Source: Lentibacillus juripiscarius JCM 12147 (lineage in GTDB: Bacteria > Bacillota > Bacilli > Bacillales_D > Amphibacillaceae). Taken from it: a DNA stretch of 64,000 nt. Every line of letters begins with the position of its first letter. Position 1 is the stretch's first letter. The position numbers and the translations under genes are program-made. The notes below the pieces were generated by a model. The model had not been told where the DNA came from. It worked only from the letters and a program-made list of their open reading frames with translations, and made no database searches. The DNA is taken from NCBI GenBank assembly GCA_001311805.1, contig BBCA01000001.1:81859-145858 (forward strand), given 5' to 3'. Of this stretch, positions 62,561 to 64,000 are shown one piece after another.

Positions 62561-62968
62561 TGGGAATTGAAGTCGATTTTACAAAGGAAGATGCTATTTT
62601 TCTGGATATGACTAATTCACCTATAAGCCCAAACCATAAACCTGTTTTTTTAAGAGAATGCCATTTTTCAGTTACTTTCGGATAAAGAGTCAAGAGACTA
62701 TAAAAGGTTTATTAATGTATATGACGCTATGAGAGAAATACTTTCGGAAAGAGACCGAGTCATTCTGGATTGTTCATACGGGTATCAATGCGAACCTTTA
62801 AATTTAAGACAGATTGGTGAAAAAATAGGTGTTACGCGAGAACGGACAAGGCAATTACGATACCAGGCACAAAGAAAAGTTTCTTACCGAATTAATAAAT
62901 CGTTTAAATTTAAAAAAACGCTTTCCTCGCAAGAACATTTGAAGACTTATCAAATAAAGGTTCTGTAA
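62561..62968 (+). CDS. Small sigma-70 region-4-like protein (one frameshift)
   Basis: Short protein of ~135 residues restored, with AGGGGAAGAGG before ATG 62561. Its C-terminal half is a sigma-factor region 4: LSERDRVILDCSYGYQCEPL then LRQIGEKIGVTRERTRQLRY, the helix-turn-helix that contacts -35 DNA and the beta flap. There is no region 2 (no -10 recognition helix); the first ~65 residues (GIEVDFTKEDAIFLDMTNSP) are unlike known sigma domains. One extra T in the run near 62670 breaks the frame; removing it joins LRECHFQLLSDKESRDYKRF. It could be a stand-alone regulator or a sigma fragment. Confidence 0.6.
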
Positions 62969-62986
62969 AGAAAAGGAGGAATCAGA

Positions 62987-63153
62987 ATGAGGTGGCAGGA
63001 AGTAAGGGAGTTGTATCCAAGTCAGTTTGTTTTAGTTTCCATGCTTGATTAGAACAAGCTAGAATTATATTCAATAGTGCTTGGTTCCACATTAACTGGC
63101 CGTCTGTCCCGGATGTGGCTCTTATCGCATATGATGATAGCAAAACGCGATAA
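62987..63153 (+). CDS. Small hypothetical protein, probably frameshifted
   Basis: AAAGGAGGAATCAG precedes ATG 62987. The frame MRWQEVRELYPSQFVLVSML ends at a TAG at 63050-63052 after 21 codons. Changing one base length there continues EQARIIFNSAWFHINWPSVP and DVALIAYDDSKTR to TAA 63153, giving ~55 residues. The N-terminus resembles short Firmicute proteins beginning with a similar W.E.R..YP..F sequence. Function unknown. It could also be a decayed gene. Confidence 0.45.
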
Positions 63154-63167
63154 GGGATGTGATCAGC

Positions 63168-63919
63168 ATGGGATTATATATGAACCGAGATGAACATCCA
63201 TTGGTTTACAAAATGATACGGCAATCCCTGAGCCGAATCAGGGGTATTTTCACAAAGATACATTCTCCGAAATGATCCAGGAACAGAAGGAAGTGAATAA
63301 GCAACTATCTAACGCCTTTCAGGAATTGAAAAAAACCCATCAGCAGCAAAACCGTGCAGCTGCGGGCAAATGGCAGGAAATTACGCGACAGTTGAACGCT
63401 TTGAAAGAACGGGAGGAAGAACAAGTTGTGTTTGAGAACCAGGCACTGGAATGGCTGCAGACGCTCGAGGAAAATAACAAACAGCTGGCAGCCATGCTGG
63501 AAACTGACGATACTCACAAACAGGAAACCGCTGCCCGTATCGACGCACTCAGCCAGTCGAACCAGGAGATTGCCGCGCGTCTGGCAGCTTATGAATCCTG
63601 GAACAGCGGTATAAAAGAGCATCTGGAAAAACTCGCTGAGCAGAACGAACAGCTGTCCACCCAGTTATCCGAACAGGATCAGACACAGGACAACATGCTT
63701 AACCGGCTGGGAAATCAGGAAGCCCTTTTGGAAAAAGTCAACCGGCAGATCAGCGAATTCCGGGCAATCCTGTATGAACGGAGCAGCCATCTGGCGGAAA
63801 AAATTGAGGACAGCTGCAAAGTAACCTCGTCGTACGTGTATAAATTGATGAGGGGTTCCGACCAGCCATTGACACTGCTGATGGATCAGAAAAAAGTAGA
63901 AAACGATAGTCGTGAATAA
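63168..63919 (+). CDS. Coiled-coil protein of unknown function (one frameshift)
   Basis: Protein of ~250 residues, starting MGLYMNRDEHPLVYKN behind AAGGGATGTG. The frame breaks near 63210; one added A gives NDTAIPEPNQGYFHKDTFSE. Residues ~35-215 are heptad-patterned and rich in Glu, Gln, Lys and Asn, as in EENNKQLAAMLETDDTHKQE and EQNEQLSTQLSEQDQTQDNM, indicating a long coiled coil; no membrane segment. The C-terminus reads YVYKLMRGSDQPLTLLMDQK. Not recognised as a named family. Downstream is an inverted repeat. Confidence 0.65.
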
Positions 63920-63943
63920 TCGGTGCTTGAAAGCAGTTTAAAA

Positions 63944-63968
63944 GGTCTCGAGAGTATATCTCGAGGCC
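63944..63968. repeat. Inverted repeat after the coiled-coil gene
   Basis: GGTCTCGAGA / TCTCGAGGCC hairpin without a T tail on the plus strand; on the minus strand it is followed by CCTTTT. GAAAGCAG...AAAAGGTC occurs on both sides (63929 and 63980), an imperfect direct repeat near the window end. Confidence 0.5.
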
Positions 63969-64000
63969 AAAAATCACCTCGAAAGCAGCCAAAAAGGTCA

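Overview
The window is the replication-origin region of an endospore-forming, low-GC Firmicute of the family Bacillaceae. The evidence is the conserved order gyrB-remB-recF-yaaA-dnaN-dnaA-[oriC]-rpmH-rnpA-yidC-jag-mnmE-mnmG-rsmG-noc-soj-parB, followed by yyaC, ychF, rpsF-ssb-rpsR, yybS-gdpP-rplI-dnaB-purA and walRKHIJ-htrA. Sporulation genes are also present (yyaC, prkA, yhbH, spoVR, yidC/spoIIIJ, soj/parB). The accessory genes and repeats suggest a Virgibacillus/Oceanobacillus/Lentibacillus-like relative, but that placement is inference.

Layout. 1-5492 (minus strand) is one replichore: gyrB, remB, recF, yaaA, dnaN, dnaA. oriC is bipartite: DnaA boxes lie upstream of dnaA (5663-5952), and a second box set with an AT-rich unwinding element lies between dnaA and dnaN (3975-4121). 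6226-23778 (plus strand) holds ribosomal, tRNA-modification, chromosome-segregation and translation genes, with two parS sites and a further DnaA-box cluster. 24404-26987 (minus) is a modABC molybdate transporter with a DUF1189-like membrane protein. A perfect Noc-binding palindrome lies at 27111. 27254-33517 is yybS-gdpP-rplI-dnaB-purA. 33926-42838 is a secreted LysM/G5/M23 peptidase, walRKHIJ and htrA, preceded by a WalR box. 43219-55117 is accessory: DoxX, an ABC exporter, phhB, GNAT, PBP4-type DD-peptidase, DUF2935, YpjP-like, TraB-like, aldehyde dehydrogenase and an acetolactate-synthase-like enzyme. 55299-62464 holds the sporulation trio prkA, yhbH, spoVR around gdhA. The end carries an orphan sigma-region-4 protein, a small broken gene and a coiled-coil protein. 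No tRNA, rRNA, CRISPR array, prophage or transposase gene was seen.

Two features dominate. First, about 40 genes, including essential ones (gyrB, dnaA, rpmH, walK), are interrupted by single-base length changes, mostly in A/T runs. This is best explained by sequencing or assembly error, so the coordinates below are for whole, frame-restored genes. Second, there are two families of short non-coding repeats. Family A is MITE-like, about 150 bp, with 11-bp inverted ends; one copy has an exact 8-bp target duplication. All four recognisable copies lie 25-52 bp upstream of start codons (gyrB, rpmH, htrA, phhB). Family B is 85-185 bp, GC-richer, and each copy is closed by its own inverted end sequence.

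Genes work together in chromosome replication and its control (dnaA, dnaN, dnaB, gyrB, recF, ssb, DnaA-box clusters), segregation and division placement (soj, parB, noc, parS), cell-wall homeostasis (walRKHIJ, M23 peptidase, PBP4, htrA), c-di-AMP turnover (gdpP) and sporulation (prkA-yhbH-spoVR).
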